Of a stretch of 64,000 nt of DNA, positions 1 to 12,780 are shown piece by piece. The notes beneath the pieces are model-generated. The model was given only the letters and a program-made list of their open reading frames with translations. It did not search any database and had not been told where the DNA came from. The DNA is from Neoscytalidium dimidiatum. Taxonomy: Eukaryota > Ascomycota > Dothideomycetes > Botryosphaeriales > Botryosphaeriaceae. The stretch lies in contig CM074696.1 in NCBI GenBank assembly GCA_037367355.1, forward strand, positions 4,030,001 to 4,094,000, in the 5' to 3' direction. The position numbers and the translations under genes were made by a program. Each line of letters begins with the position of its first letter. Position 1 is the first letter of the stretch.

Positions 1-3000
1 TTCGATCCTACCTCTAACGAGTATGTTTAAGGCTCGGCTTGGCAAAACGTCTTTCGACGCCACACTTGCCGCACGCACGCCAAGCTTGAACCGAGATGAC
101 ACGGACTTGATGGCGCGAGCGACCCGCGATACGAGGGGCTCCATGAGTCCAAAAGCCCAGACTCGCCGAGCGAAAGTGGGCAAGCGTTTCCCGTCATGGG
201 GGATGCCAGGGCTGAACGGCTTGAGGCATAGCATTGCTTAACAGTCGCCTAACCAAACACCAGCGTTTCCTTCGCCAAGCACCACCGAACGCGCACATCA
301 TCATGCAGTCCTCACAGCAGCAGTCATACCTTTTGCCATTATCATACGCTTTCCTTCCTTTACCTATACGAACGCCATCATACCTCACCGCAATATGTGA
401 AGCGTTTCAGGTCGCCTGCCAAGATTGCCGCAATATATTCACGGACCACGACCGCTCTGGAATTTGCCTGCAACAGCCACACAAATTTCACGCACACCGA
501 ATCTTTTGGGCGGAGCGCTCATTGAAGTCGCCTATAAACCGCGCACCACCCAGTCAACGTGCTTGTGGCGCTTGCACCTTGCTGGATGAGATTCGCATGC
601 CGCAGAGAAACAGTTTGGGGCGCTGGCCAGTGCTCGACCATTCCAAACACCACACTAGGTCCTAGAACATCCCAACGTCGCGACATGTCTTAGAACACAT
701 TTCTCCCGAGGAGGCAAATATAGAACGTATTGTTTGTCGTTCAGATAACGTCGTGCACAGGAACTCGCCAGACGCAGGCCATCTCGTATCTTAGCTTCGA
801 CCCTTCGTATCGCGGAAGCTAGAGTCCTGTTGTCGGTGACCCGCATATACGAGACGATCCATCTTCACGATCTTTGACGCAAATCCTTTCACGGAACGGG
901 CGATCTTCGTATACAGACTTCGTGGTCAGAGCAAGTACTGACGATCAATGCAAGCGACGGACCGTGTATAGGAGATGCGAGCTCAGTACAAAAACCTTGG
1001 ATGTACACCTTCTTCAAACTTGTCCGAATGTTGATGACTATATTGAGCCGACGAGACCGCCGATTTCCATCGTGGAAAGCTGTATAGAGAGTTTGCTGTT
1101 TTTCGAAATACCCAATGCCATTTCCGTCGAGCCGACTTCCAAATCCATGACTTTTTTTTTTTCTTTCGGGCAAAACAAGCCGAAATCCCTTGTTGGAATC
1201 GAGAAATGGATTTCTTGAAGATAAAGTCTCAAGATACTACTCCGGGATCCTCGAGACCTGAAAATCATCATGATTCATGGACACATCTCACAGCACCGCA
1301 GCGAGAATCCCTAGCGAACATCAAGATGAGCGATGTGCATTTGCGAAAGGGGAAGCGAAGGCTTGCCGAAAGAACATGGCCGCCAATCTGGTCCAAACGT
1401 GCGCTCAAGCAGCCTGATGCTCACGCTGATTCAGGGCTCACTCAGTAGCTGGATGGGCAAAAGTAGCTTTGCACACTCTTCATCTCCTTTCTTCCAGTTT
1501 CCCGCCCCGTCTTCAATATTTAATGCTGCTCCTTCTTCGAAGTCGTGGAAACTATCGATTCTATTCATAGAAACGCGGTTGCTCCTTTCCGAAAAGGGTG
1601 GACGCTGCAAATCACAACCCCACGGGCGGGAGAACAAGAAACGGAACGACAAAAGGATCACATCATCGCCTTACAAAATCTTTCATCGATCCCTGTCTTT
1701 CGCGCTTGTGGCTTTTTCTAATACCGCCATGGCTATGGGGTAACCGACGTCACGTTGTCGGTTGATCCTCATTATGCACGTCGTCAGTAAGGTCGGTTGC
1801 CAGTCGAGAACACGAGGGTGACGCGCGTGTTGGGCTCGCATTCAGCAGACATTGCTGAGCCCAAGGGATCCTATTCAAATGGATACTACTGATGCGTTTG
1901 TTTTTTTTTTTTTTTTTTTTGGACAAAACTTCCAGCATCCCGAGATGGCCAAGATCCGGCTGGGCCGAGTGTTCCGAACAGATCCGTTTTGGGAAGGACC
2001 CGTCGGCAGGATGAGCATGCATCGGACGGTCTGGCCCGTCGTTCAGGGTGGATGCCTTGCTTACGGCTTGTTGATTTCGGCACACCACCTCGATATTGAC
2101 CAGGAACTTTTTTGGGTGGGGAGGTGGCCATTGGTCGGCCGGAAATTATCGACCACAGAACGTTCCGCAACGCCAGCCCCAGGAAAGACTCATAAATTGA
2201 TTTTGAAAGTGCTACGACAACAATCGTCAGCATACAAAAATCCATCTGAGTTGTTTCACGATCAGTGTGTCCAAGGAGGTTTACGTTTTCGGTCCTGCGA
2301 GTGACCCACCTACCCAAAAGCTTTGACAACAAGATAACCTGGCTGTTACAACTATTTTCGAGTCATAATGCCATACAGAATTGCTTACAGCGTAAATAAA
2401 CTTTTTTTTTGCTTCTTAGACTATGTTTTTGACCCCAGTGATCAATACGTGTCTCACGAGTCGAGCAAATACCAGTCACCTTACATGCACGATTCAAAAG
2501 ACAAACTAAGCATCATGTTACATCGTTTCACTAACAGTTCTTGTGTATCACTATGAGTTTGAAGAAATTCAAAACTATAATATTCTCTTCCTTGAACTTG
2601 AGAAGACATCACGTCTCTGCCCATCCTAAGTACTCATTTCTTTGCGCTGCATGGTGGGCGAGCCGGCTTCCGTTTCGACCCCGTCTACACACTAAAATCA
2701 TTCTGCAGAACCTTCTTGAGATTCACAATATAAAAAATGCTATATAATTGTGAGGGCCGTCATAGCGAAGTGTGTCGGTTGTCGAGGGCCTCGACAATAT
2801 CTGACGGGCTTAAGGTATTTGCGGCTTGTAGCATAATGAAACAACGGATGGAGCGACATCAGGTGACCGTGGAAAATGACTAGACCCAGCGCTGCTTACT
2901 TCGTTTTGCGCTCCAGCGAGTAATTCGGTGTGTTCAACTGTTTCCTAAAGTTATGTGAGAAGAGCTTTACACAATCGTAGACAGACTGACCCAACATGCA

Positions 3001-4484
3001 CTATGCTTATGGTCATCGTGCTGGGATGTCTTGCTCACACCGGCCTTCCGCAAGGCTTTGGCGCCAGAGCCTGGAGCGATGATAATAGATACGGTTAAGA
3101 ACTGACAGGGCCTTAATCATCAAGAAAAATTGCGTGTCTTTCCTTATGGTATTTCAAAGGCGATAACAGAAAATGAACAAATCGAGCAACCCGAGCATCG
3201 CAGTGATTTCTTTGGCTGCTCCGTGATGTTATATATTATCTGCAGTCATGATGGATCTTAATTCACCAGGGACCCCAGCATGTTGAGATCATGCTACGAA
3301 ATATGACTGCAACAACCGTAGACCTCGAAGCAGTTGTACAACTTTAGAGGTCAGTCAGCAGGCCGCTCACACGATACGTAAAATATGTTGCAAAAAGCGG
3401 ATCGTATGGTCTTTTCGAAACGCTTAAAACGGCAAATTGGCGCCAGAAAACGCTAGACATGGCATACCGGAGACCCATTCTCCTCGTGTTTAGGCATTAG
3501 TAGCAGGCAAACGAACCAAAAATTGGCAATTGACCTTACCGCACAGGACAAATGAAGTAGATGGCGAACCGCTGAAACTCACGAATCATGCGGGGAGCGT
3601 TGTTTGAAGCTTTATACGACACACGGACCAACTTATTGTTTAGTTCCAATATCCTTGGAGACGTTTGGTGTGACACCGAGCATAATACTGGTCCGTCGAC
3701 TGTGCCCATCACAATTTATGCTGAAGGTTTTTGATCGACCATGCATGATGCTGCTGGAGTGGGTTATATTTAGCCCTTCAATATCAACAATTCTTACAGA
3801 TTTCAGTGCAACGACCACGGCAATACATTGAAGCCCTGAACATAACTAAAAAGACTAAGGCGAGTTTAGGAATGACGTCTCTACTCTTACCTGGAGGTGA
3901 TCGAGGTACTTAGCTTTAAGTTTGTCGCTGTACATCTGTAAGGATAGGTTCCAGAGTATTAGAACGGCAAGCATAGGTGCGTAAAGAGAGCTGAAGCAGT
4001 CATCCGGACGTAATTAATATGACGAACGACATTTACGTCTGGATGGGCTGCCTCCTTTACTTCCCAGTAATTACAATATGTTTTTGGAGACAATCTCGTA
4101 GACTCTTGACACCAGTCTAATATCATAGCCCGAATCGATTTTCTTGTGATATTCGGGGCTCGTTTATACTGTTCACAATTGAGCTTACCTGTTTTTCAAA
4201 GCTCTGGTTATTTCTGGCAAAGTGACCTACGAGTCAAGAATCAATGGGCACGCAGTAGAAGCATATGGCGTTAGAACGTTGAATGAGGTATCAAGCATGA
4301 AATCGTTTGCTTGGCTGAAATCTTTTCCATTCACCCATGGTCCGTAAGTCTCAAGAAAGCCATTATTTTTTTTGTGGCTCACAGGAAATAATCAGATGAC
4401 TCCGTGACCAAACGTCGTGAAATGCAGAAAATCGACCTCCCCAGACACGTAACCCTGACCACCCGGTCCTCCTTTTTCACCAAT
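1..4484. other. Gene-poor region
   Basis: I see no convincing protein-coding gene here. Reading frames are short, overlap on both strands and carry no recognisable motif. From about 2.3 to 4.4 kb the DNA looks AT-richer than the genic parts of the window by eye. Poly-T runs occur at 1152-1162 and 1901-1920. The part next to 4485 should hold the 3' untranslated region of RPS3. Old repeat remnants are possible, but none is recognisable by reading. Confidence 0.6.
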
Positions 4485-5572
4485 TTACTCCTGAGCGTAC
4501 TCAGCAGGAGCCTCCTGGCCCTCCTGCTCGGCCTGCTCGGCCAACCTCTGCTGCTCAGCAGCCTGCTGAGCGGCAATAGCCTTGGCACCGTAGTCCTGAG
4601 ACATGGGCTGGACGATGGGCTGCTCCTCCTTGGGCTCAATGATGGTGACGGAGTCAGGAAGAGACTTCTGGGGGCCGGCCTTGCCCTCAGGGTCAGAGCC
4701 GCGCATGATCTTGACCTTGATACCAAGGACACCCTGGCGGAGGAGAACGTGGCGGGTGGCAGTGTCGATGAAGTCGTGAGCGGGCTGGCCGGAGTGGATC
4801 ATAAAGCCGTCCTGGGCTGTATTAGTAGGGCCTTCCTCATTTGTTCCACTCATTTCTAACATACAGTGAACTTCATGGACTTGGCGCGAGCAGCCCTGAG
4901 CTTGCCGGAAACGACGACCTCGCAACCCTTGGCACCAGACTCCATGATGAAGCGCAGGACACCGTAGCATGCCCTCCTGACAGCAAGACCGTTGAGGAGC
5001 TTGTACCTCAGGGACTCGCACTGAGCGACGGCAGACAGACCACGGTTCGAGACCTTGGCGGCGTAGAGGGAAACGGAGTTCTCAGGGAACTTGAAGCGCT
5101 TCTGGATGAGGCTGGTGAGCTCGCGGATGCGGCGGCCCTGCTCACCAAGAACCTCCTGGGTGTGGGTGGCGCGGATGATGATGTCGGTGACGGTGGGCGT
5201 GACGCGGACCTCGACGCCAGAGTAGCCCTCCTCAGCGAGCTCGCGCTGGAAGAACTCGTTCAGCTCGGCGTAGAAGACACCATCTGCACCGCAAAACGTC
5301 AGCATCTGCTGCCATGCGTCCATTTATTGCGTCGAAATCCCGTGCGCTTTGCGCGGACGCGTGCACGTCTGCCAGGCAAAATTCCATGCTCTCCAGAGCA
5401 CACCATCCCATCCGTCAAACATGAATATCAGCGCGTAAAAGAGAATGGAATCGTACCAGCGACGAACTTTCTCCTCTTGGAGCTGTGACATTGTTAGCGA
5501 GTGCGCGGGCGATTGGCGGTGCGGCAGCGGGGCTCAGGCGACATACATCTGGGTACCGGCGGCGGCGGCCAT
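4485..5572 (-). CDS. RPS3: 40S ribosomal protein S3
   Basis: Small-subunit ribosomal protein uS3, at the mRNA entry channel of the 40S subunit. Four exons on the minus strand: 5572-5547, 5482-5457, 5283-4865 and 4811-4485, giving 265 residues, a usual fungal length. The start was chosen because splicing from MAAAAGTQ joins to [17 protein letters not shown], which matches the conserved S3 N-terminus. Introns are 64, 173 and 53 nt; the first and third begin GTATGT. The middle of the protein carries the type 2 KH domain region ([20 protein letters not shown], then [15 protein letters not shown]) and the conserved [20 protein letters not shown] segment. The C-terminal tail is Q/E/A-rich. It diverges from the phosphatase gene that starts at 6318. 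The identity is secure; the tiny first two exons are inferred from splice signals and the family N-terminus. Confidence 0.97.
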
Positions 5573-6317
5573 TTTGACTGTGATGGACTGAGGATGATTC
5601 TACGCCTGGCGGGTAGAATCGGGGCTGTAGAGGTCGGTCGGGTTGTCGTCCGTTGGTGGAGAGTCGCGGCGTCGAGGTGCACAAAACCAATTTTGGCGGA
5701 GGTTAGGATGCTGGTGTGCGAAGCACGCGGCCCGTGCGCACGCTTGCCTAGCCGATCTTTACCCGGCCGCGACTCCGCTAGAGAAGTTGTTGCCGCTATG
5801 ACTATCGCTCTCCCCGGGGCAGGAGCTGGACAAATCACTGCTACGTGGCAATTTAAGCAGCGTGACGCCTTTGGTGATCAGAACGCGTGAGCCACACTGC
5901 TGCCATTCCCGCTTTCTTCACTTGCTTTTGGGGCAGCCACGTCGCGAGCAGCAGGTGTGACCTCGCCGAAAAGGGCAATCCGGCAAGGACGAGCGGGGTT
6001 CGAGCTCGTGAAGTTTGCAATGTTTGCCTCAGGCAAGCATCACAAGGGAAGGGGCCGTATCGATATCACAAGCCGGCGCCGCGTCGAGTCTTGGCCCGGC
6101 GAGCGTGCGCTATGCTGTCATTTGCCCGCTTCCCATCATCACCCCGGAGCTTCCTTGAGGCTGAGGACCGCCACATGCCCACCAGTGCTGCGAGCTGACA
6201 CCTGACGCCCGCAGCCCGAGGCGCACTTCTTACACATTCTTTATTCTTTGAAGCGACCCCAGCCTGCACCGCCTTGTCTTTTCATGCCGCGGGGCTGCGG
6301 CCGCTTGCACTCCCACC
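5573..6317. promoter_or_regulatory. Divergent intergenic region, RPS3 / myotubularin
   Basis: A 745-bp GC-rich stretch between two outward-facing start codons. It must hold the promoters and 5' leaders of both genes. I could not assign individual sites. Short frames here have no supporting motif. Confidence 0.5.
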
Positions 6318-8775
6318 ATGGACAGCAGGATTCGCGTCTCCAAGGTACGTCCAGGAGCCTCGGCAGCGTGTTGCGTACTGATCGGAGGCCCAGGTTGACA
6401 ATGTCACCCTCTGGCGGACCGGCCGCAGAGTCGAAGGCACGCTGTACTTGCAGCTCCACCACCTTGTCTTTAAATACCATGACCCTGCCCAGTCCGCCGC
6501 CGATGGCTCCTCAGCCGCTCCGCCCGCACGCCCAAAGGAGATGTGGGTTGCGTACCCTATGATCTCGCGCTGTACCTACCGGCCTTCGCCGTCCGTTGCG
6601 CATACCCCGCCGGCGATTCGTCTGCAGTGCCGCGATTTCACTTTTTTCGCCCTCCATTTCCGGAAAGAAGCAGATGCGCGCGACGCATACGATACCATTC
6701 GATGCTTGACTTGCAAAGTCGGAACCGTAGAGAAGCTTTATGCTTTCTCTTACAGGTCTCCTGAGCCTGAGAAGCATATCGGTGGCTGGAAAATCTACGA
6801 TCCCAAGCGGGAGTTCAAACGCATGGGCATAAGCGCAAAGGACACAGATAAAGGTTGGAGGATAACTGAAATCAACCATGACTATCAGGTCAGAATCATA
6901 TCAGAACTTCATACCCAAATCTCGCACTGACTTTCGCAGTATTCTGCAACCTACCCTTCGGTCCTCGCAGTACCATCAGTCATTTCCGACATGACGCTGA
7001 AATACGCCAGGGACTTCCGCTCGCGTGCTAGAATACCTGCCCTTGTATACCTCCATCCGGTCAATAACTGCTCCATCACGAGGAGTTCTCAACCGCTTCC
7101 AGGCCTCCAACGGAAACGCAATCCTCAAGACGAGAAGCTAATCGCCGCCATATTCGCGACGTCTAGACCAAATGGAGAGATATGGCAACCAGACTCCCTT
7201 CAGCCTTCGCCTTCATCCACACCAAGGCCGTCCGGCAGTCCCGAGCCAAGCACTGACAATTTACCTACAACGAGCGGTGAGAGCTCGTTTGTGGTAGCGG
7301 GTACCGCGGTGGAGGATGAGATGATCTCCAATGCCACACAACAACCCGAAAAACCTGGACGTATGTATGGGGCGCAGCAGAAGAACCTGATTGTGGATGC
7401 TAGGCCAAGATTGAACGCTACGGTGAATTCGGCGATCGGGAAAGGCTCTGAGGATATGGCCCACTATGGAGCCGCCACGAAAGCATATTTGGGGATCGCC
7501 AACATCCACGTCATGCGGAACTCACTGAACAAGGTGGTGGATGCATTGAAGCACACCGACATGCTAAGCGTGCCTCCCAACAAAGAGCAGCTCGCCAGGA
7601 GCCAATGGCTGGAGCACATTGCTGGTATTTTGGATGGAGCAAGAATCTGTGCAAAAGCGATAGCTATCGACCATTCTCATGTTCTCATTCATTGCTCGGA
7701 TGGCTGGGACCGCACGAGCCAGTTGAGTGCGTTGGCTCAATTGTGCTTGGACCCTTATTATCGAACACTTGAGGGATTCATTGTCCTGATCGAGAAGGAC
7801 TGGCTTTCCTTTGGTCATCAATTCCGTCAGCGATCCGGGCTGCTGAACAGCGATAAGTGGTTCGAGATCGAGAATGAACGTATCGGAGGCAGCGATGGCA
7901 GCTCGGGACCTGGCGCTGGCGGTGCAAATGCTTTCGAAAATGCGCTACTGAGTGCTAAGGGATTTTTTGGCAACAAGAAGAACGATAGCAAAGAGTCACT
8001 TGCGGAATCCGATGGAGATGCAAGAGTAGACTCTCCAAGCCCAAGGCCAAATGGATCCAAACCTCCGGAAAAGGCACACGTCACTAAGACTGATGAGGTC
8101 AGCCCCGTGTTCCATCAATTCTTGGATGCCACATACCAACTCCTTTACCAAAATCCGACGCGCTTCGAGTTCAACGACCGTTTCCTGAAGCGCTTACTTT
8201 ACCACCTTTACTCATGTCAGTATGGTACATTTTTGTTCGACAGCGAAAAAGAGCGCGTAGACTATAAGGCGTATGAACGGACACAGAGTGTGTGGGACTT
8301 CTTTCTGGCTCGCAAGAAGATGTTCTTGAATGATAAATACGATCCCGAAGTTGATGATAGGGTGCGGGGCAAAGAAAGAATTTTCTTGCCCGACCCTAGG
8401 AAAGTAAGGTGGTGGGCGGAGGCGTTCGGACGCAAAGACGAAGAAATGAATGGCCCTATCTCTGGTGCTGGATCCCTCCCGGCACAGGGAGCAAGCACAG
8501 TGCCGGTCCTGTACGGCGTCGAGAGCGCGAACCCAACTACAGGAGCGACGCTGAGGCAGGAGCTGAGTGCTAACGAGAGTTCTTTCAATGGAGAGCCTGG
8601 GTTATCCGCAAGCTTCTCCAACCTTTCGACAGGCAGAGCAAGCCCAAGCCCAAGCCGCAGCCCTAGCAGAGGTCCTAGTCGGGAAGGTACACCGAATGGA
8701 GGAGCACGGCAGCCCATGGATTTAGGAGCGCATTCTCATAGAGACGCAGCGGCAGCTCTCCACTCGATGGATTGA
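6318..8775 (+). CDS. YMR1: Myotubularin-type phosphoinositide 3-phosphatase
   Basis: Predicted to remove the 3-phosphate from PtdIns3P, and possibly PtdIns(3,5)P2, on endosomal and vacuolar membranes, as yeast Ymr1 and myotubularins do. Three exons: 6318-6344, 6394-6888 and 6940-8775, 785 residues; introns of 49 and 51 nt. The N-terminus (MDSRIRVSKVDNVTLWRTG) leads into a GRAM/PH-like domain. The phosphatase domain shows RARIPALVYLHPVNNCSITR, then the signature CSDGWDRT with nucleophile Cys at about residue 426 and Arg at 432 (C-X5-R). The downstream FGHQFRQRSG and VWDFFLARKK segments also fit the family. The C-terminus is a Ser/Pro/Arg-rich, probably disordered tail. A low-complexity insert near residues 310-380 is typical of fungal members. 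Family identity is firm; orthology to YMR1 is inferred. Confidence 0.93.
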
Positions 8776-9351
8776 ACTTTAGAGCAAGGCGTTCTGGAGT
8801 TGGAAGGCATTGTTAGCGCTTTATGGTCGTGTGCTGTATAAGTTCGCCTGGGCACATTTTGATTCTGATTGCCGCCGACCAATGGAGTGTTTTGAGTAAC
8901 ATGCACATGCTATGAAGTCTGCAGCTGTCTTCCACTTATTTTAAGAGCTCTTTACTCCCCTGTCGTTCTTGTTCCCGTCCACCTTGCGCTTGCAGGAAAT
9001 TTGGCCGAGATGCAGCCATGATCCTTGCCATGAGCTGCACGATGCAGCTGAACTACACCTTACGTCACTCATGGCTTAACCTCCGTCCCAGCCCGCCATT
9101 TTGGGGCTGTGCTGCATCTGATCGTCAATCGAAACATACCAAAACAACCCACCTTGACGCATGCGATAAACAGGTACCTGCATGCTGTCTTCCCGCTAGT
9201 ATCCACGCCCTTTCCGTGCTTCCCGCTCGCCATCACGTTTCACTTATGCTCACTTCCGATAAGAAGCTGAGCTCCCGTTTTGCAAACTCCGTCTGATTCC
9301 TTATATCCTCGCTCTTTTCTCCCGTTCCGTGTCCAATTGCACAAACATAAC
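8776..9351. other. Intergenic, myotubularin to GH5
   Basis: 576 bp that should hold the 3' end of the phosphatase transcript and the promoter and leader of the GH5 gene. Pyrimidine-rich stretches precede the start at 9352. No separate gene is seen. Confidence 0.5.
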
Positions 9352-11216
9352 ATGGACAAATATCTCAACAAAGCAAAGTCCAAATTCCAGGACAAAATAC
9401 AGCCTTTCCTGCAGGACCAAAAAACTCCTTCGGATCACCACCACAGCCAGAACCGGCCGCCTCCGATCCCTCCCAAACCGCAAATCCCGCTCGCATCGCA
9501 ACAAGCGGACCGACCCTCCTCTATCGCTCCCGTGGCGCCGTTAGACGTCCTCCGCTACCGTTATCAGCACGGCGCCAATCTCGGTTCTATCTACGTGCTC
9601 GAGAAATGGCTCTTCCCGGGCATGTTCCCGGGCAGCTGCGCAGGCCACGGCAAGAGCAGCGAGCTCGAAGCCGTCCGGGCCAACGTCGCGGAGCTGGGCA
9701 TGGACGGGGCGCGCGAGAAATTCGAGCGACACTGGGCGGGAGCGGTGACGGACGCGGATCTGGACTGGCTAGTAAGCAAAGCTAAATGTGCGTGCTTCTC
9801 GCTCCCTCTTCATGACTATTCAACCGTAGTTTTTTCTTCTGAAAAAGAAAAAAAAAAAAGAGAGATAGAGAAAGAGCTAACATGCTGAATGCGGAACCAG
9901 GCAACACTATCCGCCTCCCTATCGGCTACTTCACGCTGGGCCCGGACTTGCTCGCCTCGGACCACCACTATCACCACCACGACGACCCCTTCCGCCCCTA
10001 CGCCCCCGTCTACGCCAACGCGTGGTCCTCGGTGCGCGGCCTCGTCGCCCGCCTGCGCGCCCGCGGCATCGGCACCCTGCTCGACCTGCACGGCCTGCCC
10101 GGCGGCGCCAACGGCAACGACCACTCGGGTACGAACAGCGGGCGCGCCGAGCACTGGCGCTCGCCGCGTTGCCGCGACGCCAGCGCGCGCTGCCTCGTCG
10201 AGCTCGCGGCGCGCGTCCGCGACGACGCGGCGCTGCGCGAGGGCGTGGTGGGGCTGCAGGTGTGCAACGAGGCCGAGTGGGGCGCGCAGGGGCTTTGGGA
10301 GTGGTACGAGGGCGTGGTCGGGGCGGTGGCGGGCGTGGAGCCGGGCTTGCCGGTTTATGTGAGCGATGCGTGGGATCTCGGGAAGGCGGTGGAGTGGGCT
10401 GGTCGCATCAATGCTGTGGGGGTGGGTGCGAGGCTGAGTCCGGTAATCGTGGATACGCATCTGTATTGGTGTTTTACGGAGAAGGATAAGAGGAAGGGCC
10501 CCGGAGAAATTATTGGAGAGGTTTGGGGAAAGTTGGGGCAGTTGGATGGAAAGGAGGGTGACGTATTGAAGAAGGGTGCGGTGGCGGTGATCGTTGGGGA
10601 GTATAGTTGCGTGCTGAGTGAGGATACTTGGCGAAAAGGCGGTGATAAATCTAAGGATGACTGGGTGAGGGAGTTCGGGCGCGCTCTGAGCGGTCGGTTT
10701 CAACAGAGAGCGATGGGAAGCCACTTTTGGACGTACAAAATGCAGTGGATGCCCGGTGGCGAGTGGGGATTCAAAGCGTGTACGGAGAAGGGCGCCATTA
10801 TGCCGCATTGGACTTTGACGCTGTCGGCAGATGATGTCCGTCAGAGACTTGAGTCTGCGCTGGCACGAAAGGAGGAGAGATTCGGTCAGACTTTTGCGCA
10901 ACATTGCGGTTATTGGGACAAGACATCTCCTGGGACGCAATTTGAGCATTGGAGGTACGAGCAAGGATGGAGGCAGGGCTTTGACGATGCGGCGGCGTTT
11001 TTCGGTATGAGGATTAACGGCGGATTTGGCGACATTGCGGTGTTGGGAGAGGGGGCCGAAGGCGGAGGTGTTGGTGGTGACAAGATTGGGAATTTAGAGG
11101 TGTGGGTAAGAAGGAGATTGATCGAAAGCGGAATGGGTGGGCCGTTTATATGGGAGTACGAGCAGGGCTTGAGGAAGGGCGTGGGTGAGTTCTGTGAGCT
11201 TGCTGGCGGATTGTAA
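9352..11216 (+). CDS. Cytosolic GH5 family glucosidase (exo-beta-1,3-glucanase-like)
   Basis: Glycoside hydrolase family 5 protein resembling the intracellular fungal group that includes yeast YBR056W. The substrate is probably a beta-glucoside or glucan fragment, but this is not provable here. Two exons, 9352-9787 and 9901-11216, 583 residues. The 113-nt intron begins GTGCGT and restores KCNTIRLPIGYF, a conserved GH5 strand. The start at MDKYLNKAKSKF fits this group, which lacks a signal peptide; none is visible. Seen motifs: GANLGSIYVLEKWLFPGMF near the N-terminus, LDLHGLPGG, the acid/base Glu in VCNEAEW (about residue 269) and the nucleophile Glu in VGEYSC (about 379). A proline-rich linker lies at about residues 35-55. 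Exon 2 is very GC-rich, which produces long antisense shadow frames. Confidence 0.88.
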
Positions 11217-11561
11217 GGATACGAAAACGAAACCCATTGAATCAAAAATAGACAATGCAGTTACCTTGACTGCATGAACAACTATAGAGTGTGAGACATA
11301 GTCAATATCAATGTGATCCAGTCCGGTAAGTGCCTCCTCTAAACGCAGGTCTCCTTTCGTTCACCCAGCTCACAAGAGAGGTACCAGCGCAAATAGCATT
11401 AGGAACACCATAGCTTTGGATTCAACCTTCATAAAGCTCATCTCAGCACACCAGCTGAAAAAAAAAGATTGCTCAGAACAATCCGAAAGAAACCGCTTCC
11501 GCTATGCCTCACGCCATAAAATCGAATGACCCGTAAACTGATACTCCGTTCCACACCCCGC
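11217..11561. other. Short convergent intergenic region
   Basis: 345 bp between two convergent genes, AT-richer than its flanks. It should contain both 3' untranslated regions. No other structure was recognised. Confidence 0.5.
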
Positions 11562-12142
11562 TTACCTCCCTACCAACAGACTTAGGGCCGTGACCGCCGC
11601 ACTAAAAGACCAGCCTAAAGCCAGCCTCTCCAGCGCCTTGATGACATTCAAAGTCGAGCTGATAGCCTCGTTATATCCCTCGACGAACGGTACCTTAGCC
11701 TTGTTCTCCCAGAAGTTGGCGACATGCGACCGGGTGAGCACAAGGTTCACAATATTGCCGGCATTGAGGCCGATGGCAAGCCAAGGGGAGGAAGACGGGT
11801 GGGCGGATTCGCCTGGTCGAACAGAAGCGTATAGCAGGAAGGCGGAGGTTAGGAGCGAGGTGAGGACCTTGGGGGCTTGTCAATCATGGAATGCTCGGAA
11901 GGCGGAGGGAGGAAGGAAGACAAAATGGCACAGAGACGAGGATGGCATACCGTTACAAGCGCATTTCCTTGGGTGGTGCGCGTCTTGTGTAGCTGTTCGG
12001 CAGCAGTGTTAGAGTACTCGGCCGCTTTCTCCGACCTCTTTTCGTACTGCTGTAGGTTCCTGATAGATGTGTAACAGAATGAGAGTGTGTATGCGCTTCC
12101 AACCGCTTGTACGAGGTGGATGGCCGGAAGTATTTTCTCCAT
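11562..12142 (-). CDS. Small predicted membrane protein, function unknown
   Basis: I do not recognise this family. Two exons, 12142-11951 and 11867-11562, give 165 residues. The 83-nt intron begins GTATGC and ends CAAG. The start MEKILPAIHLVQAVGSAY is the first in-frame Met. About four hydrophobic segments can be seen: residues 5-27, about 65-80 (VLTSLLTSAFLLYASV), about 90-105 (LAIGLNAGNIVNLVL) and the C-terminal 20 residues (LGWSFSAAVTALSLLV). A charged stretch rich in Lys, Glu and Gln lies between the first two. The reading frame is uninterrupted and splices cleanly, which argues for a real gene. A mitochondrial or ER membrane location is possible but unsupported. Confidence 0.7.
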
Positions 12143-12780
12143 TGTGACTGGCGCGCTGAGGCTGAGAAGAGTGTTGTTGCTCGGAATGTCGTGGGCGGAG
12201 ACTTGAAATTAAAGTTGCGATGACGTCGGTTGCTGTCCACTTGGCGCGCTTGAGGCGGGGACGTAGGGCTGAGGATTGGCGCAGGGGTCCAAGGCAGTTG
12301 GACAAATGCCGACCCGTTAATTGGTTTTATCCTGCCAATGCCTATTCAGGGATCCTAAGACTCTATGCCAAGGAGAATAAAAGCTTCAAGAATGGCGGAC
12401 AGAGACTAGTTGTTACAGTAGCTTATGCTGCAGAGAGCACCCTCTATTGCTTGACAAATCAAGCTTTTAACAAAGCATTGTAGATACTTCACTGTGGTCT
12501 CATGAGCACTTATGCCTCCAGAATAGGTAAAGCTATGTGTGTTTAGGTGAATCTATTTTGTGATCTGAAGATAATTACAGGTATACTGAGGCGCGATCAT
12601 CTCAGATTGGTAGGCTGGTGTAGCCCTGGCGGCTCCATGCCTGCTTTTCGAATACTCTGCGTGCTTCTACCCTCTCCTTTCCTTCGGTGGAGGATCTAAG
12701 CTCGATAAATTACTGTACCTCAGATATCAGACGAGCGTCTGGGCCTGGAAGGGGCGTGCTCTCAAGCGCTGACTCGTCAT
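12143..12780. other. Intergenic, upstream of small membrane protein gene
   Basis: 638 bp. The right end is the 3' side of the NDUFAF5-like gene and the left end is the promoter of the small membrane protein gene. AATAAA-like A-rich stretches occur near 12380. I see no gene. Confidence 0.45.

Noticed and set aside
9816..10964. A 382-codon open frame antisense to the GH5 gene
   Set aside because: It mirrors a GC-rich coding exon; its translation is Ala/Arg/Val low complexity with no motif, while the plus strand has both GH5 catalytic Glu motifs.
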